Source: Herbaspirillum sp. (GTDB lineage: Bacteria > Pseudomonadota > Gammaproteobacteria > Burkholderiales > Burkholderiaceae_D). Taken from it: a DNA stretch of 64,000 nt. The stretch covers positions 1-64,000 of the forward strand of contig JAQGLY010000038.1 of NCBI GenBank assembly GCA_028292625.1. Reading direction: 5' to 3'. Below, in pieces: positions 35,506-44,160 of this stretch; positions within the stretch are counted from its first letter, which is position 1, and each line of letters starts with the position of its first letter. A program made the position numbers and the translations under genes. The notes under the pieces are model-generated. The model ran no database searches. It worked only from the letters and a program-made list of their open reading frames with translations, and had not been told where the DNA came from.

Positions 35506-36858
35506 TCAATCGCTTCGACCTCCATCGAGCAGCGCACGCGCCCACTGCACCGCATCGGCCGGCAGTTCGGTGCGCTTGACGTCCCAATCCGGCGGAGCGG
35601 TGGCGTCGATGCCGAGTTTGGCCGACATGCCGTCGATGGCGGACGGATCGAGCCGATTGCAAAAGACTTTCGGCACCATGAACATGTCGGTGTCGGCCTG
35701 GAAGCGCGTCGCCATCGCCCACAACACGTCGTCATCGTCATAGACGTCGATGTCGTCGTCCACCGCCACCGCGAACTTGATGTACGAGTCCAGACCGAAC
35801 AGCAGCATCAGCGCGTGGCGGGCCTGTCCGGCCACCGGCTTGTTGAGCGACAGGTAGGCGTGAAAGTGGGTGCCCGATTTCGGATAGTTCAAGGCGACCA
35901 GATTGGGCACCATTTCCTTCAGCCGCCGGAACACCAATGCCTCTTTCGCGCTGCGTCCGAGCAGCAGATGTTCGTTCGACCAGCCGGGCACGATGTCCAG
36001 AAAAATCGGCCGCGCGCGCCGTGTGATGGCCTTGACCAGGAACACATTGCGCGTCGAGCGGTAAGTGGAGTAGCCGGTGTATTCGCCGAACGGCCCCTCG
36101 TCTTCCTGCACGCCGGCCAGCAATTCGCCCTCCAATACGTATTCCGCTTCGGCCGGCACTTCCATGTCGATGGTCTTGCATTTGACCAGTTCGACCGGCG
36201 CGCCCAGCAGCGCGCCTGCGATTCCCAGCTCATCGATTTCCATCGCCACCTTGGCGGCGCCCGCCAGATACAGAGCGGGATGCGCGCCGATCACCACCGC
36301 CACTTCCAGATTTTTGCCGCGCGCTTCGGCGCGTTGCAAATGCTCCCAGATATGGCCGCGCGAATGCAGGCTGGCGCCGAAGCGGTTCGGCCCCTTCATT
36401 TGCAGCCGCTGGAAGCTCAGGTTGCGTACGCCGGTATCCGGGTCCTTGCAGATCAATATGCCCGAGCTGATGTAGCGTCCGGCATCGCCCGCGAAGTGGC
36501 GGCTGATCGGGAGTATGCCGACGTCCACCTGTTCGCCGGTTTGCACCACCTCCTGCACTGGGCCGCCGCCGACGATTTTGGCGGCGAGCGGATGATCGAT
36601 GGCGTGATTCCAGGTCCTGCTGAAATCCTGTCGCGTGGTGCCGGCCATGCGCGCGATGCGTCCGCGTTCGGCGAACAGATTGGTGATCACCTGGACGTCG
36701 TGGCCCACCGGCTGTTCAAAGCAGATCACCGGGAATCGCTTGCGCGCGTCGAGTTCCAGCGCCAGCGCCGTCTTGCGATAGTCCAGCTCGGTCGGTTCGG
36801 CGATGCGCAGTATTTCGGATTCGGGCAGTTCAGCGAGGAAGGTGCGAAGAGAAGGCAT
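35506..36858 (-). CDS. UbiD-family prenylated-FMN decarboxylase
   Basis: A 450-aa (de)carboxylase. The UbiD core is clear: RYISSGILICKDPDTG near 128-143, LSFQRLQ with the probable catalytic Arg (R151), IGAHPALYLA near 190, and EDEGPFGEYTGY near 252-263 with the Glu residues of the E-R-E triad. These enzymes decarboxylate unsaturated or aromatic acids using prenylated FMN. The partner flavin prenyltransferase (UbiX) is not in the window. It is flanked by the oxygenase operons, which suggests decarboxylation of a heterocyclic or alpha,beta-unsaturated acid intermediate. Confidence 0.85.
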   Translation of the reverse strand: MPSLRTFLAELPESEILRIAEPTELDYRKTALALELDARKRFPVICFEQPVGHDVQVITNLFAERGRIARMAGTTRQDFSRTWNHAIDHPLAAKIVGGGPVQEVVQTGEQVDVGILPISRHFAGDAGRYISSGILICKDPDTGVRNLSFQRLQMKGPNRFGASLHSRGHIWEHLQRAEARGKNLEVAVVIGAHPALYLAGAAKVAMEIDELGIAGALLGAPVELVKCKTIDMEVPAEAEYVLEGELLAGVQEDEGPFGEYTGYSTYRSTRNVFLVKAITRRARPIFLDIVPGWSNEHLLLGRSAKEALVFRRLKEMVPNLVALNYPKSGTHFHAYLSLNKPVAGQARHALMLLFGLDSYIKFAVAVDDDIDVYDDDDVLWAMATRFQADTDMFMVPKVFCNRLDPSAIDGMSAKLGIDATAPPDWDVKRTELPADAVQWARALLDGGRSD

Positions 36859-36905
36859 GCTCGGGTTTTCCTATGGAATGCGGGCAAATTGACCATATCC
36901 CGCAA

Positions 36906-36921
36906 TGCAAGATCCACGCCC
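36906..36921 (-). promoter_or_regulatory. Possible sigma-54 promoter for UbiD-type gene
   Basis: On the minus strand: GGGCGT-ggatc-TTGCA. The -12 element is perfect, the -24 element has two mismatches and GG-N10-GC is kept. It is 47 bp from the ATG. Confidence 0.42.
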
Positions 36922-36993
36922 GGGGCGTCGCTTTTTGCAAGGAGTGCGCACCCGGCCATGATTGGCGGCGGCTTTCCTTGTTTTGCACCGGTT

Positions 36994-37009
36994 TGGCATG
37001 AACCTTGCT
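36994..37009 (+). promoter_or_regulatory. Sigma-54 promoter for cytosine-deaminase-like gene
   Basis: TGGCAT-gaacc-TTGCT is a perfect consensus, 30 bp before the ATG at 37040. Confidence 0.83.
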
Positions 37010-37039
37010 CACAAAACTGTTTTTTTTAGGGAAAACAAT

Positions 37040-38389
37040 ATGTCTACAGCAGGTTTTGTCACCATTCCGGATCATGCTTCGGTGCGGCTGCGCCGCGCCC
37101 ATGTGCCGGCGTCGCTGTTGCAGACCGACGCGGCCTTGCCCATCGATGCCGAAGGGCTGGCGGCGGTCGACCTCGAAATCGTTAATGGCCGCATCGCCGC
37201 CATCGCACCGGCCGGGGCCTTCGAGGCCGCCAGCGCGGTCGACCTGGCGGGCGGCCAAGTGTGGCCGACCTTCGCCGATCTGCATACCCATCTCGACAAG
37301 GGTCATGTCTGGCCGCGCGCCAATAATCCGGATGGCAGTTTCCCGTCGGCGCTGGCCGCGTCGATCGCCGACCGGGCCGCCGGCCACTGGACCGTCGACG
37401 ACATCAGGCGCCGGTTCGAGTTCGGCTTGCGCTGCGCATACGCGCACGGCACCGGCGCCATTCGCACCCATCTGGAGTCGTACCAGGGCGGCGCCCGGAA
37501 TTCCTGGGGGGTATTCCGCCAGCTGCGCGAAGAATGGGCCGGCCGTATCGATTTGCAGGCGACCAGCATCGTGCCGATGGATGTATTCGGCACCGGCTAT
37601 GGCGTCGAACTGGCCGATCTGGTCCAGCAGTCGGGCGGTCAATTGGGGTGCGTCACGCGCGTGTCGAGCGACCGGCACGGCGCGGTCCTGCCGGAATTCC
37701 AGATGCTGCTGGATCGCATTTTCGAATTGGCCGAACAGCGCGGCCTGGATCTCGATCTGCATGTGGATGAAAGCGGCGATACCGGGGCGCGCGCGCTCGG
37801 CTATGTGGCGCGTACCGCTTTGGCGCGCGGCTTCAAGGGAAAAATTCTGTGCGGCCATTGCTGCAGCCTGGCGATTCAGTCCGACGAGGTTATCGCCGAT
37901 ACGCTGAACGTCTGCGCGGAAGCCGGCCTGGCCGTGGTCAGCCTGCCGATGTGCAATATGTATCTGCAAGACCGCACGCCGCAACGCACGCCGCGCTGGC
38001 GCGGCGTTACCTTGTTACATGAAATGGCGGCCCATGGGATACCGGTATCTGTCGCCAGCGACAATTGCCGCGACCCGTTCTATGCGTACGGCGATCACGA
38101 CATGCTGGAAGTGTTTACGCAGGCAGTGCGCATCGCCCATCTTGACCGGCCTTACGGCGACTGGCCCAAGGCGGCGACGGCCACGCCGGCATCGGTGATG
38201 AAACTGGCCGGGCGCGGCACGATCGCGGTCGGCGCCGCGGCCGATCTGGTGCTGTTCCGCGGCCGCGGCATGACCGAGCTGTTGTCGCGGCGCCAGAGCG
38301 ACCGGGTGGTGTTGCGCAACGGACGCGCCGTGGATACGACGCTTCCGGATTACCGCGATCTCGACGACCTGGTCGTTAAAACTCCTTGA
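37040..38389 (+). CDS. Cytosine-deaminase-like amidohydrolase
   Basis: A 449-aa CodA-related amidohydrolase. Metal ligands are H82 and H84 (LHTHLDKGH), H241 with E244 (HVDES), H273 (GHCCS) and D341 (SDNCRDPFY). The HLDK block and the DPFY-GDHDMLEV segment match cytosine/isoguanine/N-isopropylammelide deaminases. It is shorter-started than the open frame: the ATG at 37040 lies 30 bp from the sigma-54 site, while an earlier start would fall inside the promoter. The last 14 bp overlap the convergent LLM 3 gene. Likely role: hydrolytic deamination of an amino-heterocycle. Confidence 0.87.
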   Translation: MSTAGFVTIPDHASVRLRRAHVPASLLQTDAALPIDAEGLAAVDLEIVNGRIAAIAPAGAFEAASAVDLAGGQVWPTFADLHTHLDKGHVWPRANNPDGSFPSALAASIADRAAGHWTVDDIRRRFEFGLRCAYAHGTGAIRTHLESYQGGARNSWGVFRQLREEWAGRIDLQATSIVPMDVFGTGYGVELADLVQQSGGQLGCVTRVSSDRHGAVLPEFQMLLDRIFELAEQRGLDLDLHVDESGDTGARALGYVARTALARGFKGKILCGHCCSLAIQSDEVIADTLNVCAEAGLAVVSLPMCNMYLQDRTPQRTPRWRGVTLLHEMAAHGIPVSVASDNCRDPFYAYGDHDMLEVFTQAVRIAHLDRPYGDWPKAATATPASVMKLAGRGTIAVGAAADLVLFRGRGMTELLSRRQSDRVVLRNGRAVDTTLPDYRDLDDLVVKTP

Positions 38390-39683
38390 GCGTATCGCGC
38401 AGATGCGACTGGGTGTACTCGGTACGCATCAGTCCGCGCTGCTGCAAGGCCGGCACCAGGCCGTCGGTGATTTCAGTGGTGTAGCGGCGGGTGTTGTTGC
38501 GATATGGCGTCTTGATCAGGAAACCGTCGCCGCCCACCGCTTCCATCACTTCGCCCATGCGCTCCGCCACCGTGGCGGGCGTGCCGACCAGTTCGATCGA
38601 GCTGCCGGTGCCGCCGTCGGCGACCAGCTGGCGCAGCGTCTTGTTGCTGCCGAATTGCTGGAATTTGTCCAGCGATCCCTGTTCGCCGTTGGTGGTCAGT
38701 TTTCCGGGCAGCGGCTTGTCCAGATCGTAGATGGAAAAATCGGTGTCCGTAAACGAGCCGTATTTGGCCAGCGAATGCTCGATGAAGGCTTGCGAGTTCA
38801 CCAGCGTGTCGAGCTTTTCGCGCGCTTCTTCATCGGTCTCGCCCAGCATCGGCGCGACCAGGAACAAGACCTTGATATCGTCCGGATTGCGCCCGATGGC
38901 CTCGGCCTTGGCGCGCACGTCGTCGCGGTAAGCCTTCATGCCCTCGATGCCGTTGGCCACGGCGATAATCGAGTCGGCATGCTTGGCGGCGAACGCGCGG
39001 CCGGTCGGCGAACCGCCGGCTTGCACATAGGTGGGGCGTCCCTGCGGACAGGGCACGGTATTGAGCGGGCCGCGGCACTTGAAATATTTGCCTTCGAAGT
39101 GGATCGGGCGCACCTTGGTGAAATCGGCGTAGGTATCGGTGTCGCGATCCATCACCACGGCATCCGGATCCCATGACGTGAACAACTGATTGACCACGTC
39201 CATGTATTCCTGCGCCATTTCGTAACGCAATTCACGCGGCGGCAATTTATCCATGCCGAAATTCTGCGCCGCCGTGTCTTCGCCGCTGGTCACGATATTC
39301 CAGCCGAAGCGTCCTTCCGCGATATTGTCGATGGTGGCGCACAGCCGCGCCAGCAGGAACGGCGGATACGCCATGGTGGACAGGGTGGCGACGATGCCCA
39401 TTTTTGTGGTCGCTGCGGCGATCAGCGCGGCCAGCGGCGCCGGATCGTGTTTGGGCACCATGATCGCTTTCTTCATGTACATCTCGGTGCTGTGGCCATA
39501 GGCGTCCGACAGCATCAAGGTGTCTTCCAGCATCATGTAATCGAAACAGGCCCGCTCCAGCGCCTGCGCCATTTCGACATAGTATTTGCCGTTCCATGGC
39601 ATGCCGCCGCCCGCTGCAAATGGTTCGTTCCATTCGTCGACGGAGAAATTGGTGAACCAGCCGAGGTGGAATTTCTTTGTCAT
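38376..39683 (-). CDS. LLM-class flavin monooxygenase 3
   Basis: A 435-aa paralogue, third gene of the tandem LLM array 41037-39695-38376. It carries the shared blocks KKFHLGWF, WNIVTSGED, HFEGKYFKCRGP and QAGGSPTGR (Thr where the paralogues have Arg). AAGGA lies before the ATG at 39683. The frame stays open far upstream into the neighbouring gene, but that extension is a non-coding frame of LLM 4 and not a fusion. Confidence 0.9.
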   Translation of the reverse strand: MTKKFHLGWFTNFSVDEWNEPFAAGGGMPWNGKYYVEMAQALERACFDYMMLEDTLMLSDAYGHSTEMYMKKAIMVPKHDPAPLAALIAAATTKMGIVATLSTMAYPPFLLARLCATIDNIAEGRFGWNIVTSGEDTAAQNFGMDKLPPRELRYEMAQEYMDVVNQLFTSWDPDAVVMDRDTDTYADFTKVRPIHFEGKYFKCRGPLNTVPCPQGRPTYVQAGGSPTGRAFAAKHADSIIAVANGIEGMKAYRDDVRAKAEAIGRNPDDIKVLFLVAPMLGETDEEAREKLDTLVNSQAFIEHSLAKYGSFTDTDFSIYDLDKPLPGKLTTNGEQGSLDKFQQFGSNKTLRQLVADGGTGSSIELVGTPATVAERMGEVMEAVGGDGFLIKTPYRNNTRRYTTEITDGLVPALQQRGLMRTEYTQSHLRDTLKEF

Positions 39684-39694
39684 TATATTTTTCC

Positions 39695-41002
39695 TTAAAA
39701 TTCTTTCAATGTGTCCCGTAAATGGGTCTTGGTGTACTCGGTGCGCGTGAGGCCGCGCCGCTGCAACGCCGGCACCAGGCCGTCGGTGATTTCGGCGGTA
39801 TAGCGGCGGCTGTTCTTTCCATACGGCGAGGTGATCAGGAAGCCGTCGCCGCCTACGGCTTCCATGGCTTCGCCCATTTTTTCCGCCACGGCGTCGGGTG
39901 TGCCGACCAGCTCGATCGACGATTCGGAACCGCCGTCGATCGCCAGTTGACGCAAGGTCTTGCCGCTGCCCCATTGCTGGAACTTGTCGAGCGAACCTTG
40001 CTCGCCGTTGGTCACCAGCTTTCCCGGCAGCGGCTGGTCGAGCGCGTATTGCGAAAAATCGATATCGGTGAACGAGCTGAGCAGGGTCAGCGCGTGCCGG
40101 ATGAAATGCGGATCGTTGACGGTGCGGCGGTGCTTGTCGCGCGCATCTTGCTCGGTCTCGCCGAGAATGGGGGCGGCCAGAAACAATATCTTGATGTCGT
40201 CCGGATTGCGGCCTGCCGCCACCGCTTTGGCGCGCACGTCGTCGCGGTAGGCCTTCATGCCTTCGACGCCATTGGCGGTGGCGATCACCGAGTCGGCATG
40301 TTGGGCGGCGAAACCGCGTCCGCGCGGCGAACCGCCGGCCTGGATATAGGCGGGGCGTCCCTGCGGGCAGGGCACGGTATTGAGCGGGCCGCGGCACTTG
40401 AAATACTTGCCTTCGAAATGGATGGGGCGCACCTTGGTGAAGTCGGCGTAGGTATCGCTGGCGCGGTCCATCACGACGGCGTCCGGGTCCCAGGACGCCC
40501 ACAGCTGCCCGACCAGATCGAGATATTCGTCGGCCATGTCGTAGCGCAATTCGCGCGGCGGCAGTTTATCGAGCCCGAAATTTTGCGCCGCCGTGTCTTC
40601 GCCGCTGGTGACGATGTTCCAGCCGAAACGGCCCTCGCTGATATTGTCGATGGTGGCCGCCAGCCGCGCCAGCAGAAAGGGCGGGTAGCCCATGGTCGAC
40701 ATCGTGGCCACCACGCCCAGCTTGCTGGTATTGGCGCCGATCAGCGTGGCCAGCGGCGCCACGTCGTGCTTGGGCACCATGATCGCGTTTTTCAGATACG
40801 CCTCGGTGGTGCCGCCGTAGGATTCGGAGACCATCAGCGTATCGACCAGCATGATGTAGTCGAAGCAGGCGCGTTCCAGCGCCTGCGCCATCTCGACGTA
40901 AAACCTGCCGTTGAACGGATTGCCGCCGCCCGCGGCGAACGGCTGGTTCCAGTGATCGGCGGAAAAGTCGGTGAACCATCCAAGATGAAATTTTTTAGGC
41001 AT
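39695..41002 (-). CDS. LLM-class flavin monooxygenase 4
   Basis: A 435-aa paralogue with all family blocks (KKFHLGWF, WNIVTSGED, HFEGKYFKCRGP, QAGGSPRGR). It is 11 nt upstream of LLM 3 and 34 nt behind LLM 5, so the three are one transcript. The sequence differs from its neighbours mainly between residues 11 and 75 (for example ADHWNQPFAAGGGNPF, GGTTEAYLK), where substrate contacts are expected in this fold. Confidence 0.9.
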   Translation of the reverse strand: MPKKFHLGWFTDFSADHWNQPFAAGGGNPFNGRFYVEMAQALERACFDYIMLVDTLMVSESYGGTTEAYLKNAIMVPKHDVAPLATLIGANTSKLGVVATMSTMGYPPFLLARLAATIDNISEGRFGWNIVTSGEDTAAQNFGLDKLPPRELRYDMADEYLDLVGQLWASWDPDAVVMDRASDTYADFTKVRPIHFEGKYFKCRGPLNTVPCPQGRPAYIQAGGSPRGRGFAAQHADSVIATANGVEGMKAYRDDVRAKAVAAGRNPDDIKILFLAAPILGETEQDARDKHRRTVNDPHFIRHALTLLSSFTDIDFSQYALDQPLPGKLVTNGEQGSLDKFQQWGSGKTLRQLAIDGGSESSIELVGTPDAVAEKMGEAMEAVGGDGFLITSPYGKNSRRYTAEITDGLVPALQRRGLTRTEYTKTHLRDTLKEF

Positions 41003-41036
41003 CGTTTTTTTCTCGTTTTTCTCTCGATTTATCGCT

Positions 41037-42344
41037 TCAAAATTCCTTGAGCGTGTCGCGCAATCCGGTCGGCCCATACCGCGTACGCACCAGGCCGCGC
41101 CGCTGCAGCGCCGGCACCAGGCCATCGGTGATTTCGGCAATGTTGCGGCGTGACAGACGGGCGAAAGGAGCCTTGATCAGGAAGCCGTCGCCGCCGACTT
41201 CTTCCATCACTTCGCCCATACGCTTGGCCACCTGATCGGGCGTGCCGATCAATTCGACCGACGACTGGGTGCCGCCGTCGACCACCAGTTGCCGCAGCGT
41301 TTTGCCGCTGCCGAATTGCTGGATCCGGTCGAGCATGCCTTGTTCGCCATTGGTGGTCAGTTTTCCAGGCAGCGGCTGGTCCAGGTCGTATTGGGAAAAA
41401 TCGATATCGGTGACCGCTCCGTACAAGGCCAGCGCGTATTCGATGAAGGAGGTCGCGTTGACGCCTTGCGCGTATTTTTCGCGCGCGGCCTTTTCCGTTT
41501 CGGCCAGCACCGGCGCGGCGAGGAACATGATCTTGATGTCATCCGGATCGCGGCCCGCCGCTGCCGCCTTGGCGCGCACGTCGTCGCGAAACGCCTTCAT
41601 CGCTTCCACCCCGTGCGACGTCGCAATGACCGAATCGGCATGGGTGGCGGCGAAGGTGCGGCCGCGCGGCGAGCCGCCGGCCTGAACGTATGCGGGACGT
41701 CCCTGCGGACACGGCACGGTATTGAGCGGGCCGCGGCATTTGAAGTATTTGCCTTCGAAATGAATCGGCCGCACTTTGGTGAAGTCGGCATAGGTATCGG
41801 TCGCATGGTCCATGACGACCGCATCCGGATCCCAGGAACCGAACAACTGCTTGACCACCTCCATGTATTCGTCCGCCATTTCGTAACGCAATTCACGCGG
41901 CGGCAGTTTATCGATTCCGAAATTTTGCGCCGCGATGTCTTCGCCGCTGGTGACGATGTTCCAGCCGAAGCGGCCCTCGGCGATGTTGTCGAGCGTCGCG
42001 CACAGACGCGCCAGCAGGAAGGGCGGATAAGCCATGGTCGACAGCGTGGCCACCACGCCCATATGCCTGGTGTTGGCCGCGATCATCGCGGCCAGCGGCG
42101 CCACGTCGTGCTTGGGCGCCATCAGGCCTTTCTTGAGGTAGATCTCGGTGCTGTGGCCGTAGGCGTCCGGCAGCATCAGGGTATCGACCAGCATGATGTA
42201 GTCGAAGCAGGCGCGTTCCAGCGCTTGCGCCATCTCCACATAGAACTTGCCGTCCCACGGTTTGCCGCCGGCGGAGGAGAACGGTTCGTTCCATTCATCG
42301 AGAGCCCAGGGGGTAAACCAGCCCAGGTGAAATTTTTTCGGCAT
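41037..42344 (-). CDS. LLM-class flavin monooxygenase 5
   Basis: A 435-aa paralogue and first gene of the three-gene LLM array, 49 bp behind a perfect sigma-54 promoter. It carries KKFHLGWF, WNIVTSGED, HFEGKYFKCRGP and QAGGSPRGR. The C-terminal segment is typical of the set: GLVPALQRRGL and a TLKEF end. The FMNH2 source must come from another locus, and the flavin reductase at 57657 also has a sigma-54 promoter. Confidence 0.9.
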   Translation of the reverse strand: MPKKFHLGWFTPWALDEWNEPFSSAGGKPWDGKFYVEMAQALERACFDYIMLVDTLMLPDAYGHSTEIYLKKGLMAPKHDVAPLAAMIAANTRHMGVVATLSTMAYPPFLLARLCATLDNIAEGRFGWNIVTSGEDIAAQNFGIDKLPPRELRYEMADEYMEVVKQLFGSWDPDAVVMDHATDTYADFTKVRPIHFEGKYFKCRGPLNTVPCPQGRPAYVQAGGSPRGRTFAATHADSVIATSHGVEAMKAFRDDVRAKAAAAGRDPDDIKIMFLAAPVLAETEKAAREKYAQGVNATSFIEYALALYGAVTDIDFSQYDLDQPLPGKLTTNGEQGMLDRIQQFGSGKTLRQLVVDGGTQSSVELIGTPDQVAKRMGEVMEEVGGDGFLIKAPFARLSRRNIAEITDGLVPALQRRGLVRTRYGPTGLRDTLKEF

Positions 42345-42393
42345 GCCGCATCCTTATCTTGCTGGTAATACGCAAATGTCCGACAAGGACAGA

Positions 42394-42409
42394 TGCAAAT
42401 TGCGTGCCA
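42394..42409 (-). promoter_or_regulatory. Sigma-54 promoter for the three-gene LLM array
   Basis: On the minus strand: TGGCAC-gcaat-TTGCA, a perfect consensus, 49 bp before the LLM 5 ATG and 20 bp past the end of the preceding operon. Confidence 0.84.
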
Positions 42410-42429
42410 CGTCTGTATACCGAAAACCG

Positions 42430-43314
42430 CTACTTGATGGTGCCGTCGGGCAGACTTGCCGCGTGCGTCGCAATATCGCCGGCGCGCGTCATCCAGACCG
42501 ACGCGCCCAGACTGTGCAAATGCGCGAATACGCGGCGTAAGTGGCGCAGGCGGAAGCCGTGCATCAGGAACGGATGCAGCGACAGGTTCCACACGATGGG
42601 CTGGCGCTGCGATTGCAGCAGCGATTCGTCGATCTGGTCGATCAGGATATCGGCCCATACCGACGGCGCCATCTTGGCCGCGTGCATGATCGGCAAGTCG
42701 TTGGTCGGCCGCGCGTAAGGGACCGCCAGCAGGCGTCCGCCGGAACGGGTGCGCAACCAGATCGGCTGATCGTCGCAGGCCCAGTCCATGGTGTAGGCGT
42801 AGCCGGCTTCCTGCAAAAGGTCCGGGGTCACCGCCGATTCCGACACCCACGGTCCCAGCCAGCCGCGCGGCGGCTTGCCTTCGCGCTGGGCAATCGTGCC
42901 GGTGACTTCGCGGATCATCGCCGCTTCGCCGGCTTCGTCCATATCGCCCTGGCGTTCGCCGTTGGTGCGGCCATGGCCGACGATCTCGTCGCGCCGCGCG
43001 CGAAAGGCATCGGCAACGTCGGGACTGTGGTCATAAATGGCGGTATTCATCAAGACCGTGGCCGGCAGCTGGAACTCGTCCATCAACTCCATCAGGCGCC
43101 AGACTCCGACCCGGTTGCCCCAGTCGCGCCAGGAATAGTTCGGAATGTCCGGTTCCGGCTGCTTGAAGTTGAGCTCGACGCCCAGGCCTTCTCCGAACGG
43201 AAATTCCTCGATGTTGACCGCGACGAAAAATGCCAGTCGCGCTCCGTTCGGCCAGCGCCAGTCCGGCCGTTTGGCAATGGGCGAAAAATCGTAGCGGTCG
43301 TGTTTGCGCAGCAT
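42430..43314 (-). CDS. PuuE-like polysaccharide-deacetylase-fold hydrolase (allantoinase-type)
   Basis: A 294-aa NodB-like deacetylase protein. Its opening (KHDRYDFSPIAKRPDWRWPNGARLAFFVAVNIEEF) and the GHGRTNGERQGDMDEAGE and GWLGPWVSESAVTPDLL segments resemble the metal-independent allantoinase PuuE and related cyclic-amide hydrolases rather than peptidoglycan deacetylases. It would open a hydantoin-type or other cyclic imide ring. It is the last gene of the importer-FAD monooxygenase unit, 21 nt after the ABC ATPase gene. Substrate not proven: true allantoinase is one option among cyclic ureides. Confidence 0.75.
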   Translation of the reverse strand: MLRKHDRYDFSPIAKRPDWRWPNGARLAFFVAVNIEEFPFGEGLGVELNFKQPEPDIPNYSWRDWGNRVGVWRLMELMDEFQLPATVLMNTAIYDHSPDVADAFRARRDEIVGHGRTNGERQGDMDEAGEAAMIREVTGTIAQREGKPPRGWLGPWVSESAVTPDLLQEAGYAYTMDWACDDQPIWLRTRSGGRLLAVPYARPTNDLPIMHAAKMAPSVWADILIDQIDESLLQSQRQPIVWNLSLHPFLMHGFRLRHLRRVFAHLHSLGASVWMTRAGDIATHAASLPDGTIK

Positions 43315-43335
43315 GGTTTTCTTTTCGTTCGACGA

Positions 43336-44160
43336 TCAGCGCCGAACTTCGCGCTGAAATACTTCAAGGCAATGCTGCTTGATCCGCACGAATTCTTCCG
43401 ACGCCAGCGTCGCGTCCACGCGCGGCCGCGCGGCGCGGAAGGGCACCACTTCCGCGATATTGGTCGGGCGCTTGGTCAGCAGCAGGATTTCATCGGCCAG
43501 GAAAACCGCCTCTTCCAGATCGTGCGACACCAGCACCATGGTAAGTTGCGTGGCGCGATAGATTTCCTGCAGCTTCTCGCGCATGAACAGCGTCATTTCA
43601 TAGTCGAGCGCGGAAAACGGCTCATCCAGGAACAACACCTCCGGTTCCGGCGCCAGCGCGCGCATGATGGAAATCAGTTGCTGCTGGCCTCCCGACAGTT
43701 CATACGGATAGCGCTTCAGATCGAAGGTGACGTCGAAGGAGGCGATCAGCTGATCCACCCGCGCATCGACTTCCGCCTTGCTCTTTCCGGCCAGTTGCAG
43801 CGGGTAGCGGATATTGTCGATCGCGCGCTTCCACGGCAGCATGGCGTCGCGGTAATTCTGGAATACGTACCCGATGCTGGTCTCGCGCAGCGTCTTGCCA
43901 TCGAACAGCACTTCGCCCGCTTCCGGCCGGATCAGGCCGGAAATCATATTGATCAGCGTCGATTTTCCGCAGCCGTTGGGGCCGAATATGGCGGTAATCT
44001 TGCCCTTGGGCAGGTCGAGATCGAAATTCCGGTACAGCGCAGCGCCGGCAAACGTCTTCGATAGGCCGCGCACGGTGATGTGGGTGCCGTGCGGGCCGGG
44101 CTTGAACGGCTCGGGCGGCGCCGACGGCATGCGCCTGGCGAGACCGTCCGGGACTCTCAT
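43336..44160 (-). CDS. ABC importer ATPase, nitrate/taurine (SsuB/TauB) type
   Basis: A 274-aa ATPase with Walker A GPNGCGKST, Q-loop YVFQNYRDAMLPW, signature LSGGQQQ and Walker B VLFLDEP followed by SALDYE. It works with the permease at 45382 and the binding protein at 46167. The ATG at 44160 overlaps the FAD monooxygenase stop (ATGA). A longer open frame upstream is only the shadow of that gene. An N-terminal extension of about 25 residues precedes the ABC fold. Confidence 0.9.
   Translation of the reverse strand: MRVPDGLARRMPSAPPEPFKPGPHGTHITVRGLSKTFAGAALYRNFDLDLPKGKITAIFGPNGCGKSTLINMISGLIRPEAGEVLFDGKTLRETSIGYVFQNYRDAMLPWKRAIDNIRYPLQLAGKSKAEVDARVDQLIASFDVTFDLKRYPYELSGGQQQLISIMRALAPEPEVLFLDEPFSALDYEMTLFMREKLQEIYRATQLTMVLVSHDLEEAVFLADEILLLTKRPTNIAEVVPFRAARPRVDATLASEEFVRIKQHCLEVFQREVRR

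Noticed and set aside
36985..36999. NtrC-like half-palindrome around TGCACC-N3-TTGGCA
   Set aside because: It overlaps the -24 element of the sigma-54 promoter at 36994, so an activator site there is implausible.
38376..40502. 708-codon open frame that would fuse an extra 270-residue domain to LLM 3
   Set aside because: The extension is a shifted reading of LLM 4. The real start at 39683 has a ribosome site and matches the N-termini of the four paralogues.
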